Below are positions 49,579 through 63,763 of a stretch of DNA of 64,000 bases, one piece after another. This stretch comes from Phanerodontia chrysosporium (lineage: Eukaryota; Basidiomycota; Agaricomycetes; Polyporales; Phanerochaetaceae), in the NCBI GenBank assembly GCA_001910725.1, contig MJGA01000018.1, positions 558,001 through 622,000 of the forward strand. Reading direction: 5' to 3'. Made by a program: the position numbers and the translations under genes. Numbering within the stretch: position 1 is the first letter of the stretch; each line of letters opens with the position of its first letter. The notes beneath the pieces were generated by a model. The model was given only the letters and a program-made list of their open reading frames with translations, was not told the DNA's origin and made no database searches.

Positions 49579-52464
49579 CTAGTCCCATTGCACACGCTTT
49601 GCATACTCTCTGATATTCGACACGAAGCTGTCCTGCACCTCGTGCTGCACGCCGGTGGCGACTTTCAGAATGATCTCGTTCAACGCCGTGTTGCCCAGGA
49701 TATCGACATGGTCCGAGGACATGCCGCCTCCGCGCGGGATAGTAGGAACCGGCCTATGCGGCAGCTGTGCCAGATATATCAGCCCCACAACACAGAGCAA
49801 AAAGCACGAAATACCTCGACAGTCACAACCTCCATCCCCGCGGGATTCCAGCGCTTGCGCTTCCAGCCTTCGACGCACATCGCGCCGAGGCTCAGCAGGC
49901 TCACGGTGCCGTCGCCCTCACCCATCTTGACGCCGTTCAGGATCTTGGGCGTCACGCTCGTGTCGGTGTAGTCGGCGTCGATCCAGCTCTTCCGCAGGAG
50001 CGGCAGGTCGAGCGGCGTGCGCGGTGTCACGCAGTCCGTCGTGTTGTCGCAGACGGCACTCGGGTGGTCTGCAGGGATCTCGTCGTGCTCGTACTCGCCG
50101 CGTGCGTACCAGTAGGAGCGCTGGAGATTAATGAGTGGAGAGTAGACGTGTGCAAAATGGAGAAGCGTACCTCAGTTTCTTTTCCGTGGCCATACACGCA
50201 GAATATCTTGGTGGTTGGGGCGTTTGGCAGTCTATGCTGCATGAGCTAATGGGCATGTCGCAGAGGAAACTCCGTACGCACTGCACTTCTAGTGGATTTG
50301 TCCACTTGCGATGGTCAAGGTTATTTGCCTTGAGCTTCTCCTCGTCGCGCTCGATGCCGTACGAGTAGTTAGTGGCCACCATTTTCTGGAAATAGGTGGG
50401 TGTATGCGCAAGAACCCATGAGCTAGCCGCGTCGGCCGTCATATTCGCGAGAGTGTCCTCGCCGAGCGCCTTCAGGACCGAGTCACGGAACGCGATGAGC
50501 TCCCCGTGAGTGTGCCCCTTCTCCTCCAGATCATCCGGTGCCCAGGTGCTGTTTCCCCAGACATCATTGCCTCCCTAAGTCATGACGATCAGCGTGAGAG
50601 GGGAACTACGGTTGGCTGAAGCTTACCTTGATCCACATGCTTGCGCTGCCCGACCAACTGTGGAACAACTTACGCCGTTCCTTGCGAGAGAAGAATCGTT
50701 CCAGGACTGTGCCGATGTCAACGACCGAGCAGGCAGAGCATGTTGCTACGCACCATAAGCCCCAGCTGGGTTCATCTGTACGGTATCCTTCATCTCTCCT
50801 GAAAGGAACGCAGCCATCGCTTTGGTCTGACCAAACCTCAATGAAAGGCACCGGTAGCAGGGACTGGAACTGTACTTGCCACGCCCTGTCAAGCTTTCAG
50901 TGCGACTTCCCGGGTGACTGGACTGAGGTACTCACCAGATGCGTCCCTGCGATGTTGATCACTGCTTCGACATTTTTCTAATGACTTATGCATCAGCCTC
51001 ACGCACAGATGCTTTACCGAGCACAGCGCTATACCTCGACCCAGTCGGGACCGCCGTTGCCTCCAACGGGCGACTCGACCCACTTGAAGCTTAAAACAAA
51101 GTCAGTTGAAACAGGGTCAAGGTGATTATGGGGCACTCACAAATACTAGTCCTCGAACGCGAATATCAGCACAACATGAATCTCACGCCCTGCTATTCTC
51201 ACCTACCAATACGATCTAAAGCCAGCGTTAGCATACATGTCGGGCATAGATTGTGAATGTACGCACTGTGCTTCCCATGGAATGTGCAACGAGCACGGCA
51301 CGTTGGTTCTCGCGTCTCCTGTCAGATGACAGCAGTCGGTATACGTCCGGACTCTTCTCCGGACGCAAGCACAAACCTGAAGCCCTCGATGGTTGATTTC
51401 AATTTGGAGAAATACGCGTCCCTGACTTCGAGGTTGTAGAATGACAGCCGCCAGTCGTACGGAGCCAGGTGCAGGTTATTCGTATCATAGTTGACAACGG
51501 CGAGATTTTCTACGATCTTAGACCTGTGCATGTGTGAGGAAAGATGCCCAGCTTGAGGGTTTCGTGGAACATACCACAGCCAGTAGCCCTGAATGAACGA
51601 GCTCGCTGCGTCTATTCCCTCAGCAGCCCTGACCTTCGGACCTGGAGGATCAAGCCCAGTCACTGGGTCAAGTAGAAGAGAGTTCATCCATTTCTCGCGA
51701 TTGAAGGTAACCTGGGAAATCATCGAGAAGCCGCCCCATACTTTCTGTCGGAAGAAGGGGCGATATTCGGGAGCAGTCGACCACGACTCTAAGCCCTGTT
51801 ACTGCGGCTCAGGGTGGCTTCTCGTATTGAGGACGGCGTACTCACAGTGGAAATAATCCCTGGTATCAGCACAACGGGATGCTTCGCGCTCAAACCACGC
51901 TGGGCTATAGCTTCACCGACGGTGAACTCTAAGCCATTGGTATTCAGCTTCCATGGTTCGGGTATGCTGCTGCGCAGTCTTCGCCATTCGTTTTCAACAA
52001 GAGACAGGTCTATCTGAGGAAATTGTGGGAGGCTGAAGTCTAGCTCGAACTCGTCGAGGAGCAATGCGAGATGTGTTTGGAAGTCAGTGAGGTCTGTCGG
52101 TTGGATGAGAATGAAACCGAGCAGGATTCCAACTGATTAAGAAGGACAGTCAGCATCAACAGCATCCATGCTGCAGCATGCATAAACTCACCAAGAATGC
52201 CGAGAGGAAACAAGAATCGACGCGTCGCGTAAAAGTGACGCTGCTCCTGCAGAAAGGTTCAGACATGATACGCGAGACTGCCTCAGGCACGGGCTGCACA
52301 CGCACCTTGTGCACCTTCTCTCTCCATGTCTCCACCTTCTCAGCCAGCTCCTCCTTCAGGTCCTCGACCTCGCTCTCGCCTCGCGAGTGCCGCTCGGCGG
52401 TGACGGCGCTGTCCGAGTCCGAATGACGCACGTTTGGGTGCCGTTTGCGAATCGCTGAGCTCAT
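49579..52464 (-). CDS. lro1: Phospholipid:diacylglycerol acyltransferase (PDAT, Lro1-like)
   Basis: This multi-exon gene starts at the ATG at 52464 (MSSAIRKRHPN) and stops at 49581-49579. The N-terminal cytosolic segment is followed by one membrane helix spanning an exon junction (FLSAFLV joined to GILLGFILIQ). The LCAT-fold domain lies in the ER lumen: HPVVLIPGIISTV, the oxyanion/lid region, APYDWRLSFYNLE, the nucleophile elbow VLVAHSMGS (Ser codon near 51279), FKWVESPVGGNGGPDW, catalytic Asp in GEGDGTVSLLS and catalytic His in SSDHVDILGN. The enzyme moves an acyl group from a phospholipid to diacylglycerol to make triacylglycerol. An in-frame ATG at 52599 would add 45 residues; the shorter start is preferred. 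Confidence 0.92.
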
Positions 52465-52769
52465 CGGGGGCAACGGGCTACGTGTGCCCGCGTTTCGAGC
52501 TTTTTTCGGGTTGTGTAACTGGGCGGGATGTGGGTGGGAGGCGACACCCGAGACACGCTCACGGAAGTGGACAGACTCGGCCTCGAGGCGTGACGCCATA
52601 CGCGCTCGGAGCGCCCGTGCGCCGCGCGGGCAACAATCCCGAGGACCGCCTCTCTCAACGTACTACGCATCTTCAACGTCGTACTCGACTTCTGTCTACT
52701 CGGGGACAGTTATAGAAGACATAACTGTCACACTGTTTTAATTCACTCTGTATGTATACCAACGCCTTC

Positions 52770-53341
52770 TCAAGCTAACACCTTCCTAACCAGAGCCTCC
52801 AGCTTCTCATCAAGCCCCTCGAGGGCCCTTTTGAGCTCCGGCGTCGGCCTCTCGACGTACCACGCGCTCGGAAGGTCGTATTCGACGCTTGTGCCGCCGT
52901 TGACTGTCTCGCGCAGGAACACCCGCGGCGGGACGCAGGCCCCGACGACGGGGTCGCGCAGCAAGAACTCCTTTGCGATGAGCGGGTTGCCGAACGTGTA
53001 CAACAGGAACTGCGGGAGCGCCTCGCCTGTGTATACGCCGAGCCACTCCGAGTGTGCCATCACGGAGAAGAGCCTGCGTGCAAGAGTCAGCAACCCGCGC
53101 TGAGGCCGCAGCTGTGGGGAGCGACGTACACGAAGTCTCTTTTGCCGTCGGCGGTGAGCTGCGCCATGCCGCGTTCGATTTGTTCTCGGTTCCGCGCGCC
53201 GCGCAGGACGTCTGAGACGTGCGGCTGGCCGCCCGCGTTCACCTCCGCGTTGAGCGCTGCGAGTGCCTCAGGGAAGGGCTTCGCAGAGGTGAGCACTACC
53301 CGTTGTGCGGTGTAGCTGTGGACTTCTTTCGCTGTCGACAT
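52770..53341 (-). CDS. DUF302-like small protein
   Basis: Two exons (53341-53130 and 53073-52770) joined by a 56-nt intron give 171 residues. The start MSTAKEVHSYTAQRVVLTSA leads into an alpha/beta domain. The C-terminal half reads LYTFGNPLIAKEFLLRDP, then VPPRVFLRE and SVEYDLPSAWY, the GNP..A....DP..G...P pattern of DUF302 proteins. No signal peptide or membrane segment is seen. Function is unknown; bacterial relatives have been linked to ligand or haem/metal binding only loosely. It lies 306 bp upstream of the PDAT start in the same direction, with its own promoter presumably upstream of 53341. Confidence 0.75.
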
Positions 53342-54102
53342 GGCGGTGGTCTGAAAGGTGTGTTCTGCAAGCTGTGTCCATTCGCTCTCTTATGCATCAC
53401 CGCGGCCTTACACGAGACCCACCTGACCGAGGCCGGAACGCCGAGGCCGTATGCTTATCTTCACCAAGGGAGGTTCATGTTTCTGCTATTCGGGCATGCA
53501 AATTATCATAGGTTAATTGGACGCTCCTTGCTAATATCTGTATGGTCATAAACAGCAATTGATACTTGAGGTGTAGAATATCAACAGAGCCATCCACACA
53601 TGGGCGTATATTCGGTTATCATGAGTCTGATGTGCCAAGAGACAGAGCGACGGCGAGCTCCAGTACTTTCATTCAGCAGAGCCTTGAACGGCGCAAGGCC
53701 TCACACCAGCCTTCGGACACCAGCGACGACACACGCAAAGTCATACGATCGAGAAAACATTGGATTGCCGTTCTCGAGCACAGCTGGGAGTACAAACAGC
53801 GAATCCGTCTATGGCCTACAAAACCGAACCGAAGCAACTCTAGAGATACACACAAACACACAGGCAGATTAATCAGGTGCTACAGGGGAACACGCGCGGG
53901 CCATCCAGAGCCGCGCATTACACACAAGTCAGGAGCAGAGCAAAGAGAGGCGGGAGATAGAGAGAGTGGATTGTGGGGAACGCGATCCTGATGCGGATCT
54001 CTCGGCAGCCACGGGCTGCATGTGGAGGACGCCGCTGGCGTCGGGGGAGCCGGGGCGCGGGCACGCCGCGCCGCGGATAGATAGGTGTAGGCAGGGCCCC
54101 TC
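53342..54102. other. Intergenic between DUF302-like and expansin-like genes
   Basis: No gene was seen in this 760-bp stretch. Reading frames on both strands are short and unstructured. The part before 54103 is probably 3' UTR of the expansin-like gene. Confidence 0.4.
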
Positions 54103-54631
54103 TTAGTCGAAGGTCCAGGTGACGCCGTGGAGGCGGCCGACGGACTGGTCCGCGAGCTGCGAGAAGGCGGAGGGCGAGAAGTCGAGGTCCCACTCCGCGC
54201 AGGCCTCGCAGCGGTCGGTGATCGCGACGGTGACGGACTTGCCCTGGTCTGGAAACAGCTTGTGTAAGCACAGTGCCCATCTGGACAGCGGACTGGGGCA
54301 AGAACTTACAGTGGGCGGTGGCCTTCTTGCCGCAGATGGGGTTGGCGTTCGGGTTGCCGCCAGCGTAGCCGGGGAAGCTGTCGTACAGGATGTGCGACGC
54401 CGCGGCAATGTAGTCGGTGTCGACGTTGGTGATGCCGCAAGCACCGAGGCCGGTAGAATAGTAGGTGCCTGGAGGAGCCGCTGTCAGCTTCGCAGCGTCG
54501 AGGGACAACAAGAGTTTGGACGTACCGTCACCGCTGTGCTGGCCAGCGATGTTAGCAGAGCGCTTCTCGGGGATGGTGGCAGCAGAAGCCGCGAGGGCCA
54601 TGGTGGCAACAGCGAAGATCTTGGCGAACAT
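54103..54631 (-). CDS. Secreted expansin-like protein (RlpA-like double-psi beta-barrel), copy 1
   Basis: Three exons (54631-54526, 54468-54310, 54248-54103) give 136 residues. A signal peptide (MFAKIFAVATMALAASAAT) is followed by a possible KR processing site (PEKRS). The barrel then begins TYYSTGLGACGITN and ends GRLHGVTWTFD. Cysteines occur in GACG, PICG and DRCEAC. The Asp of AITDRCEAC corresponds to the conserved Asp of the expansin/barwin barrel. Such single-domain proteins loosen or bind cell-wall polysaccharides without a known hydrolytic activity. A near-identical paralog begins at 63764 in the opposite orientation with the same first-exon length (106 nt). TATAAAAG lies 165 bp upstream at 54796-54803 on the minus strand. 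Confidence 0.9.
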
Positions 54632-56458
54632 GGTGAACGAGTGGGTACTGGAGCGACGACGAAGAGAGCGACGAGCGAAGAAGGCTCTGGAGCGACCGGG
54701 TGTCAAAAGAGAGGGAGGGAGTGGGGGCGGCTGCCTGGAGTGCGACTGTGTGAACGTTGCTGGAACGTGCAGACTCCTCGCCGCCCCCGACCTAGCTTTT
54801 ATACGCTTTGCGAGCCCTGGCGCGCGCCAGCGAACGAGGGCTCGCGAACGCCACAAGGCTCGCCCAGCGGGCGTAGGCGCCCGCCCGCCCGCCCTCCGAA
54901 AAAAAAAGCGCATGGGCGATCGGCGCGATCGGGGGCGGGAGGGCGCAGTCAAATTCAGCGTGTGGCACCCTCGATTATGTCGTGTCTCCATGTTTCAGGC
55001 GACAAAAAGGCCGCGCGTCGCCCGGACCCAAGCTGGGCCTGCCAATCCGGGATCGACACTCTGGGATCGACATTGCCAATCGAGAGAGAGGTAATTGAGC
55101 GCATCGCTGCGTCTTGCCCAAAAAAGCTTCACCGAGACTCTCGGAGCTGAGAGCCGACTGCGCTGAAGGAGAGTTGTAGGCCGGAGTGGACCGCGAGCAT
55201 GAGATTCCGAGAGTCCAGGGCGCCCGTCAGCAAAGTGAGGACAGCGAGGCTCGCGAAACACATGGCGAGCGTGCCTGAGCAATACGGGCACGCCAGGACA
55301 ACAGTAACCGGATGCGCCCCATGACGCGGGCAAGCCAAGAGACGTGCAGCACATGGGCCATACTCAGATCGCGCGCGCGCGCAGGAGACACAATGCGAGA
55401 GCACCTTGCCACAAAAATCGGGACGGGCCCAGCACGCCCGCCTGCCTTTTTGTCGCGTAGCGGGCAGCGGCGCGTTGCCATTGACAATCCCGCGACTCGA
55501 CGCCTCCCACCACGTTTGCGCGCGAGGGTGGCCGACAGCGCACAACAGCACGCCTGCATACAAAACCGCCTCGTCTCGTGCCCAGAGTGCGCGCGCGCGC
55601 GCCTAGTTTTTTGCACACCTGCACCCACCCGATCGCCACAAAAGCACACCGAAAAAAAAAGAAATAATGAGCAAGCCTGCTGAAGCAGTGCACAGGAAAT
55701 GGCAGCCAATGAAAAAAAAACGCACCAGTGACGTCCCTCCGCCGGGCCGAGCGGAGACGAGCTCATCCACCGCAGGAGGGGGCACCCTCGTGGCGCGAGG
55801 CACGCATCAACCGCTTTCGCGCGGAGCCCGCCGTCTCCGGAGCCGGAGCCGGCGTGTGCAAAAACTTGCTCTCTGATTTTTCGCAATTTTTCGCCGTTGA
55901 AATTCAAAGCGCAACTCTCGGGGACGGGCCCGCGAGACTAGCAGCGTGCAGCGGCGTCGGAAATTGGATACGCGTAAACAGAAGAGGACGAGCTGGCTCG
56001 TGCCTCGGACAGCGAGACCCGTTTTCGCGGAGTGGGGAGCAGCAGTACCCAATTCGTGAGAAAGTTGAGAAGAAAAAGAGAAAAATGAGCGTGGCGCCTC
56101 GCAAGGCCGGCGCTTCGCTACACACATGGACGAGAATGGCAGGTGTTGAGTTGGCCCGCGGGCCCACGCTGAATAAACTGCAGGCGTGGAACAAACACAC
56201 CGACACTCCGGTCATCGTCTACATAATAATCTGATGTAAGCCCTGGGAGTACATAGTGCAACACGAGCAGAGCCCATAGACAGCGGCGGGAAAAGCAAGA
56301 GTGAGAGAGCGAAACGGCAAATGGGGCAGAAAGAGCGTGTATGTGTACAGAATAAATAACACGGATGTTTAACCTCGATAAAAATAACCTCGCAACGTGC
56401 AACTCAACTACGCACAGTTGAAAACAAGGTCCAGCGACGGAAAGCAAACGAAAGCTGC
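54632..56458. other. 1.8-kb intergenic region upstream of expansin copy 1
   Basis: The first 170 bases hold the expansin promoter (TATA at 54796-54803, conserved block 54760-54775). Further on are A-runs of 8-10 bases near 54899, 55650 and 55709, and alternating GC runs near 55370 and 55590. Long open frames occur on both strands, but they reflect GC-rich composition and share no motifs with known proteins. No gene is called. Confidence 0.45.
54760..54775 (-). promoter_or_regulatory. 16-bp block shared by both expansin-like promoters (copy 1)
   Basis: On the minus strand this reads AGTCTGCACGTTCCAG, identical to 63620-63635 on the plus strand. In both genes it lies about 20-35 bp after a TATA box, where transcription should start. 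Confidence 0.6.
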
Positions 56459-59139
<2,681 letters not shown>

Positions 59140-59843
59140 GGCGGACACACGGGGGTCGCGAGTCGCGGGGCGGTGCTGGGCGTGTGGTCACTGTCAGAAG
59201 CGGTTCCGGAGGTGGTGGATCCGGTCAAGATGCAGGGCGCGACGTGACGTGTCGGTGGACAGAGGCGGGGCGTGCCAAAGGGACGGGGCGGGCACCTCGG
59301 GAGCGGGGCGCACTGATCCAGCCGCACGGTGCTCGCCTTCCGATTCTTATAAGGAGGACGTGTGACACCGGGGGAGCAAATCGGCTGTGGTCGGCGGGCT
59401 CAGCGACGACGCACGGCGAGCCGAGGGCCCTGCGGTGGAGTGCCACGGGGGCTGCCAAGGTTCTATGGGAATGTTCAGGGCTACGTATACAGTCCAGTGA
59501 CCACCCATGGTTTGGAGTTCCCCTCTGAACGGGTACATTCGTGGGACGTTCGGGCGAGGTGGTGGTTCCGGCGGCGACACCGACAGAGGCAGCAGGTCGG
59601 TTGGAGCCTGGTTCCACAGCGCCTTCCATTTCGGACCGAGTCGCTTTTCGGATCGAAAGCGACCGCCATCGCCTACAGCAGCTGTTTCTTGCGACCCTAA
59701 AGTCTTGCGAGAGTCTGCAAATGACTTGCAACGTTATACTGCAGTGAGCTTGCTGGAGTGTTTATGGCAGAACGCACCGATACACCTGAGGCAGCGGTAC
59801 CTGTCGATGGGTCGCCACACCAGATTCGCTCGATCGTGCCGAG
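59140..59843. other. Halogenase upstream region
   Basis: No gene was seen. This is the proximal promoter of the halogenase, followed by unremarkable sequence up to the MITE insertion. With the MITE, the halogenase and DUF985 start codons are 1.9 kb apart in divergent orientation. Confidence 0.4.
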
Positions 59844-59851
59844 TACGAGCG
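59844..59851. repeat. Target-site duplication, left (TACGAGCG)
   Basis: TACGAGCG immediately precedes the left terminal inverted repeat and is repeated exactly at 60585-60592 after the right one. Eight base pairs is the length made by hAT transposases. Confidence 0.85.
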
Positions 59852-60584
59852 TAGTGTTGCGGAAGAAAGTCAGGTGTAACTTACTGTCTGTAAGAAAGTC
59901 GGTAAGTTACTGGTAACTTACATTACTTACAGCGGCACCTGAAAAGAGGTGTAAGTAAGTGTCGAAAGTCACGATGCGCATGGCCTTCGAGTGCTCCAAG
60001 GACAGGATGTGCCAGTTTAAGCAGCACCCATAGAGCAGGCCTTAAGCTGATGAACACTGTAGTGGTTCATCGGGAGGGTGAATATAGCCTGCCATGTCAT
60101 TTCCAAGGCTTGAAACCCTAACGGCCTTGGTGTACATGCCTGTGGTACTAGCCAAGCTGCCTGAGCCTTCCTGAGACGTGCTGCACGCCAGTAAATATAA
60201 ACGTAACCCTCCCGCCGTCTTAGCCTGTGTCTCACATCAATAACTTGAGGCCGCCCATCACCTCTCGGTCCCGCCTCCGCTAAGTCGCTCCTGGTCCAAC
60301 TCCCCCAGCTGAGCAAACTTGTGCCCCGTAAGGCAGAGTTAGTCCTCATTTATCAGTAGGCCCGCCATGACCAATGTATTATAGATGCTCCTTTTTCTTT
60401 TTGGCATGGCAGTGTGGGTTTACTGACAACTTACCTTGTAACTTACATGACTTTCTTACCTTTACTTACTGTAACTTACAGATTAGACGCCCATGTAGAA
60501 GCTGAACTTACACCTTGACTTACAGCTTACGCCTTACTTCTGACATCTGTAACTTACACTCGCCGCATTTCTTCCGCAACACTA
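59852..60584. mobile_element. hAT-like non-autonomous element (MITE), 733 bp
   Basis: The ends are perfect 17-bp inverted repeats: TAGTGTTGCGGAAGAAA at 59852-59868 and its reverse complement at 60568-60584. An exact 8-bp duplication TACGAGCG flanks them. Terminal TAGTGTTG and an 8-bp duplication fit the hAT superfamily. Subterminal regions are packed with GTAACTTAC or its complement GTAAGTTAC: 59876-59884, 59902-59910 and 59913-59921 at the left, 60438-60446, 60471-60479 and 60549-60557 at the right, plus many partial copies. A 10-bp subterminal pair TAAGAAAGTC (59891-59900) and GACTTTCTTA (60449-60458) is also inverted. The interior has only short frames without hAT transposase motifs, so it would need a transposase in trans. 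Intact repeats and duplication suggest a fairly recent insertion. Confidence 0.88.
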
Positions 60585-60592
60585 TACGAGCG
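60585..60592. repeat. Target-site duplication, right (TACGAGCG)
   Basis: This is the exact copy of 59844-59851 directly after the right terminal inverted repeat. Confidence 0.85.
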
Positions 60593-61075
60593 TATCTTCA
60601 CCCATCGAACGTGATGTGAAGCAGCCAGGAAGCCCTCGCGCCAGCCAAGCCCAGTGATCGCCGAGAAGGCCGGCTTTCTTTGTGCATGACCTCTCCATAA
60701 CAGGAGAGTCCTCGCACGCGACCTGAGTTCGTGAGCAGGTCTTTGCCTTGAGGCTATCGAGAAGGTCAACCCAGTCAAACGCGGGTCCAGCGGTGCGGGC
60801 GCCAGCGAGAAGCGAGAAGCGCCCGGACATGATTGGCCGAAGAGCTCAGCTCTCCACCCTGCCCGAGTTACGTCCTCCCGCCATCTGCAACAGCGCCGTG
60901 CGCCCTGGGTCTGAAACATGTCGTGAGACAAAGTCGCTAGGGAGCGCCATGAGCGACTGCGGGCGCGGTCGTGGTCGCAGCTGGCCTATAAGCCGGATGC
61001 TGACGCCATCATATCGCGTCGACATCGCCGGAGCGTCCAGCGAAGGAGGGGTCGTTTTTTCTCTCCCTTCACAAC
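60593..61075. other. DUF985 gene promoter region
   Basis: No gene was seen. CTATAAG near 60985 on the plus strand, about 90 bp before the start codon, could serve as a TATA element. Confidence 0.35.
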
Positions 61076-62475
61076 ATGCCATCGACACATGGGCAAAAGC
61101 ACACGTTGTACCCTAATTCCAACAGGGAGGTGGTCAGCCTGTTGAGGATGCAGAAGCACCCCGAAGGAGGTACGGAACATGGACACCTTGCTAGTTCGGG
61201 TCCCGTCTGACGCACCTGCGATTGGCAGGCTACTTTGCAGAGACAGACCGGCAGGAAGAACAGGTGCCGTCGCCGTTTGCAGGCACGTACCCGCTGTCTA
61301 TGCACGGACAGAACTCTAACCTGTGCTTCCTCGAATCTGGTACCCTCTTCGCGCTTCTGCAACTTCTCCTGCCATGCCTTCCGACGCACCCAAATCTCGT
61401 CGGGCTTTAATCACGCCGAATCATTATGCGGTGTGCACTGCGAACATATATATCGTGGCCATCGCTGCAACGACCCGGTCTCGACCTACCTCTCTCTTCG
61501 TCCTACCCAACACCGACCTGCTGCATGCTGCCACCGTCCGTCGTCGTATACGCCCTGCGCCGCCTGTCGAACACCTGTGTGGCGTTATTTCACGTGGGGA
61601 CTGTCACCGCCGCTCGACGTGCCTGTCTGCTCGGCCTCCCACGCGTGACTTGCATCGGACGACACATCTGCTGCGGCGCGCGTTACGCTTTGCTCGGGAT
61701 CGTCTACCGTGCGACGGGCATTCTATTGGTGGCCGCCGATGACATCTCCGTGTCACCCCCGTATCCGCCACGTCGCCCGTGTCTCGGTTCTGTGCCCTCG
61801 TCACGGTCACAGATGGAAAGCTGCGCCCGCTCGCGACGACGATCTATTACTTGTTGACATACGAGGATCCTGCGGGTGTCTTTCACATGAACAAGTCTGT
61901 CGTACGTCTTCCATCATGCTCTAGACACGAGTTTGCCTCGGCTAAGCACCGGGACCGACGCAGACGATGCACGTTCTACACCAGGGCCGGGCGGAGTACA
62001 CCCTCATTCACCCCGAAAACCCTCCGCGGATCGAGAAAGTGGTACGCACGAGGCTGCTCCCCTAGGACTGCGCTCACCCGAGTCCGCGCAGATCATGGGC
62101 CCGAACATCGACGTGGGCGAAAAGCTGCAGCTGCTCGTCGGGAGCAACATTTGGAAGAAGAGCAAGCTGCTCGACGATGACGTTTCCGCCGCCGGTACGT
62201 GCTCTACTTCATCCGTCTCCCTGGCGACGCGAGGCTCACCGCGTTGATTGTTCCTCGCACCCCCCTTCCCCGCGCCCCCGCGCTTCGTTGATACCCGCCG
62301 GCGAGCAGACAAGGATCCCGCGAAGCGCGACCGCACGGGGTGTCTCATTACCGAGGTCGTCTTCCCCGGATTCCATTGGGAGGACCACAAGTACCTGAGC
62401 AGGGCTGAGCTCGAGCGGCTCTGGAAGGGCAGGAGTGGCTGGGAGGAGTGGGCGCCGTTTGTCAAGAGTGAGTGA
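61076..62475 (+). CDS. DUF985 / cupin_5 family protein
   Basis: Six exons (61076-61169, 61229-61282, 61813-61901, 61964-62041, 62092-62194, 62309-62475) give 194 residues. The start MPSTHGQKHTLY leads into KHPEGGYFAETDRQEE (HPEGGYF signature), VPSPFA, LATTIYYLLTYEDPAGVFHM, MHVLHQGRAEYTLI and CLITEVVFPGFHWEDHKYL, the order of the cupin_5 jelly roll. The biochemical role of the family is unknown. The second intron (61283-61812) is about 530 nt, ten times the local norm, and the frame-consistent donor is CAG|GCACGT. A shorter protein lacking VPSPFA, with donor GTGCCG at 61264, is an alternative. Confidence 0.78.
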
Positions 62476-63763
62476 ACATAGAGCTACGCTGCACACGTTA
62501 CAGTGCTGCCGTGCCTGCCTTGGAGTTTCTTGCTAGGATCCCTTTTGGATTATTGGTTGTACCCCGTGCCTTACTCTTACGAATCACAAGAAAGCTTGGC
62601 TGACAACGCTGCCTCCTCCCCGAACGTTCACGCGTTTGTTCGAGACCACTCGCAGCGTCCACATGGGCCCACGCTGACAATGTGCTGCACCATGTTGGCA
62701 GCGCCCGGCTACAGTCCGCAACGCAGTGCCCGGTACCCTCAATCTCACTTTCATCCGGAGCCGAGAACCCTGAAGGCGCGGAGGGCGAACACTACAGCTG
62801 CCGGATTCGGGCGACCGGAGGGTGCCGATCACACGGGCGCTCCGAGCGGAGGAACTGAGTCGCCCCGAAAAACCCATTTTCGTCCCGCTCATTTTCGCGA
62901 CAACTGCGGGCCCACCGGGCTCTGCGCCAAGAGAGTCTTGCAAAGCAGCTCGCGGAGCCAATCCCACCTACGCGCTGCAACTCCATCGAGCGGCCGCGGG
63001 CTCTCTTTTGGCAGAAACCAGCAAGGAACGTCGAGGAACCCATGACGCAAGGGTGTGGTGGGTCAGCATAACGCGTGCACCACGCACACGCACGACGTAA
63101 GCCCTGCTCAGAATTTTTGCAGAGACATGCACACCCCCGTTCCTCGCGTTTCCAGTCCAGACCCGGACGGCAGGCCACGCGTACCCACCCGCACCGGCGT
63201 GCCTTTTGTCTCAGCGCTCAGCCGCAAGTCCATCCGTTGGGCTGCCGGGACCGAGGGTGCCCTGCGCTGCGCTGATTGGCCCGCGCTGCCTGTGCCGTCT
63301 CTGCAAGAGGCTCCAGGCCCTGGGCGTTTCCTTCCTCCGCCGCGCTGCCTGAATATTCGCGGCCCCAGCATCGTTTTTCGAGGGCAAGGCCTCTTCCCTC
63401 TGAGGTAATCATCGCGCTCCAAGGACGCGCCAGTGATTTGCGTGGATTTTCCGATCGCGTCGAGCCCGCGCGATCGCACCGAAATTATTCGGGTGTGCAC
63501 TTGGCGTCCGGGAGCTCTCTCCCAGCGCGCCGCCCCTTGTGGCGTGCGCGGCGCGCAGGCGCCGGGGGACTGCCGCCTCGAGCGTATATATAGTGCGTGC
63601 GGCGAGGTCAGGCAGTCCTCAGTCTGCACGTTCCAGTCAACGGTCGCAGCACCCCCCAGGCACCCCGGTCCCCTCTCGCAGCCCACCCGCTTCTCGCGCC
63701 CCCCCACTCGCTCGCAGCAGCCCGCACCCACAGCCTACGCTCACAGTCTTTACACTTTCGAGT
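62476..63763. other. 1.3-kb region upstream of expansin copy 2
   Basis: No gene was seen. The distal part has only composition-driven frames. The proximal part holds TATATATA at 63585-63592, the 16-bp conserved block at 63620-63635 and a C-rich leader of about 110 bases before the ATG. Confidence 0.45.
63620..63635 (+). promoter_or_regulatory. 16-bp block shared by both expansin-like promoters (copy 2)
   Basis: AGTCTGCACGTTCCAG lies 28 bp after the TATATATA and matches the copy 1 promoter exactly. Flanking leader sequence is only loosely similar, so the block stands out. Confidence 0.6.

Noticed and set aside
54919..54945. GATCGGCGCGATC-type palindrome as a regulatory site
   Set aside because: Short palindromes are expected in such GC-rich sequence, and no partner occurs at an equivalent position in the paralogous promoter.
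55227..55907. Overlapping 100-226 codon frames between expansin copy 1 and the halogenase
   Set aside because: They occur on both strands at once in low-complexity GC-rich DNA, without splice logic or recognisable domains.
60017..60349. 110-codon frame inside the MITE as a transposase fragment
   Set aside because: No hAT dimerisation or catalytic motif is visible, and the frame is the kind expected by chance.
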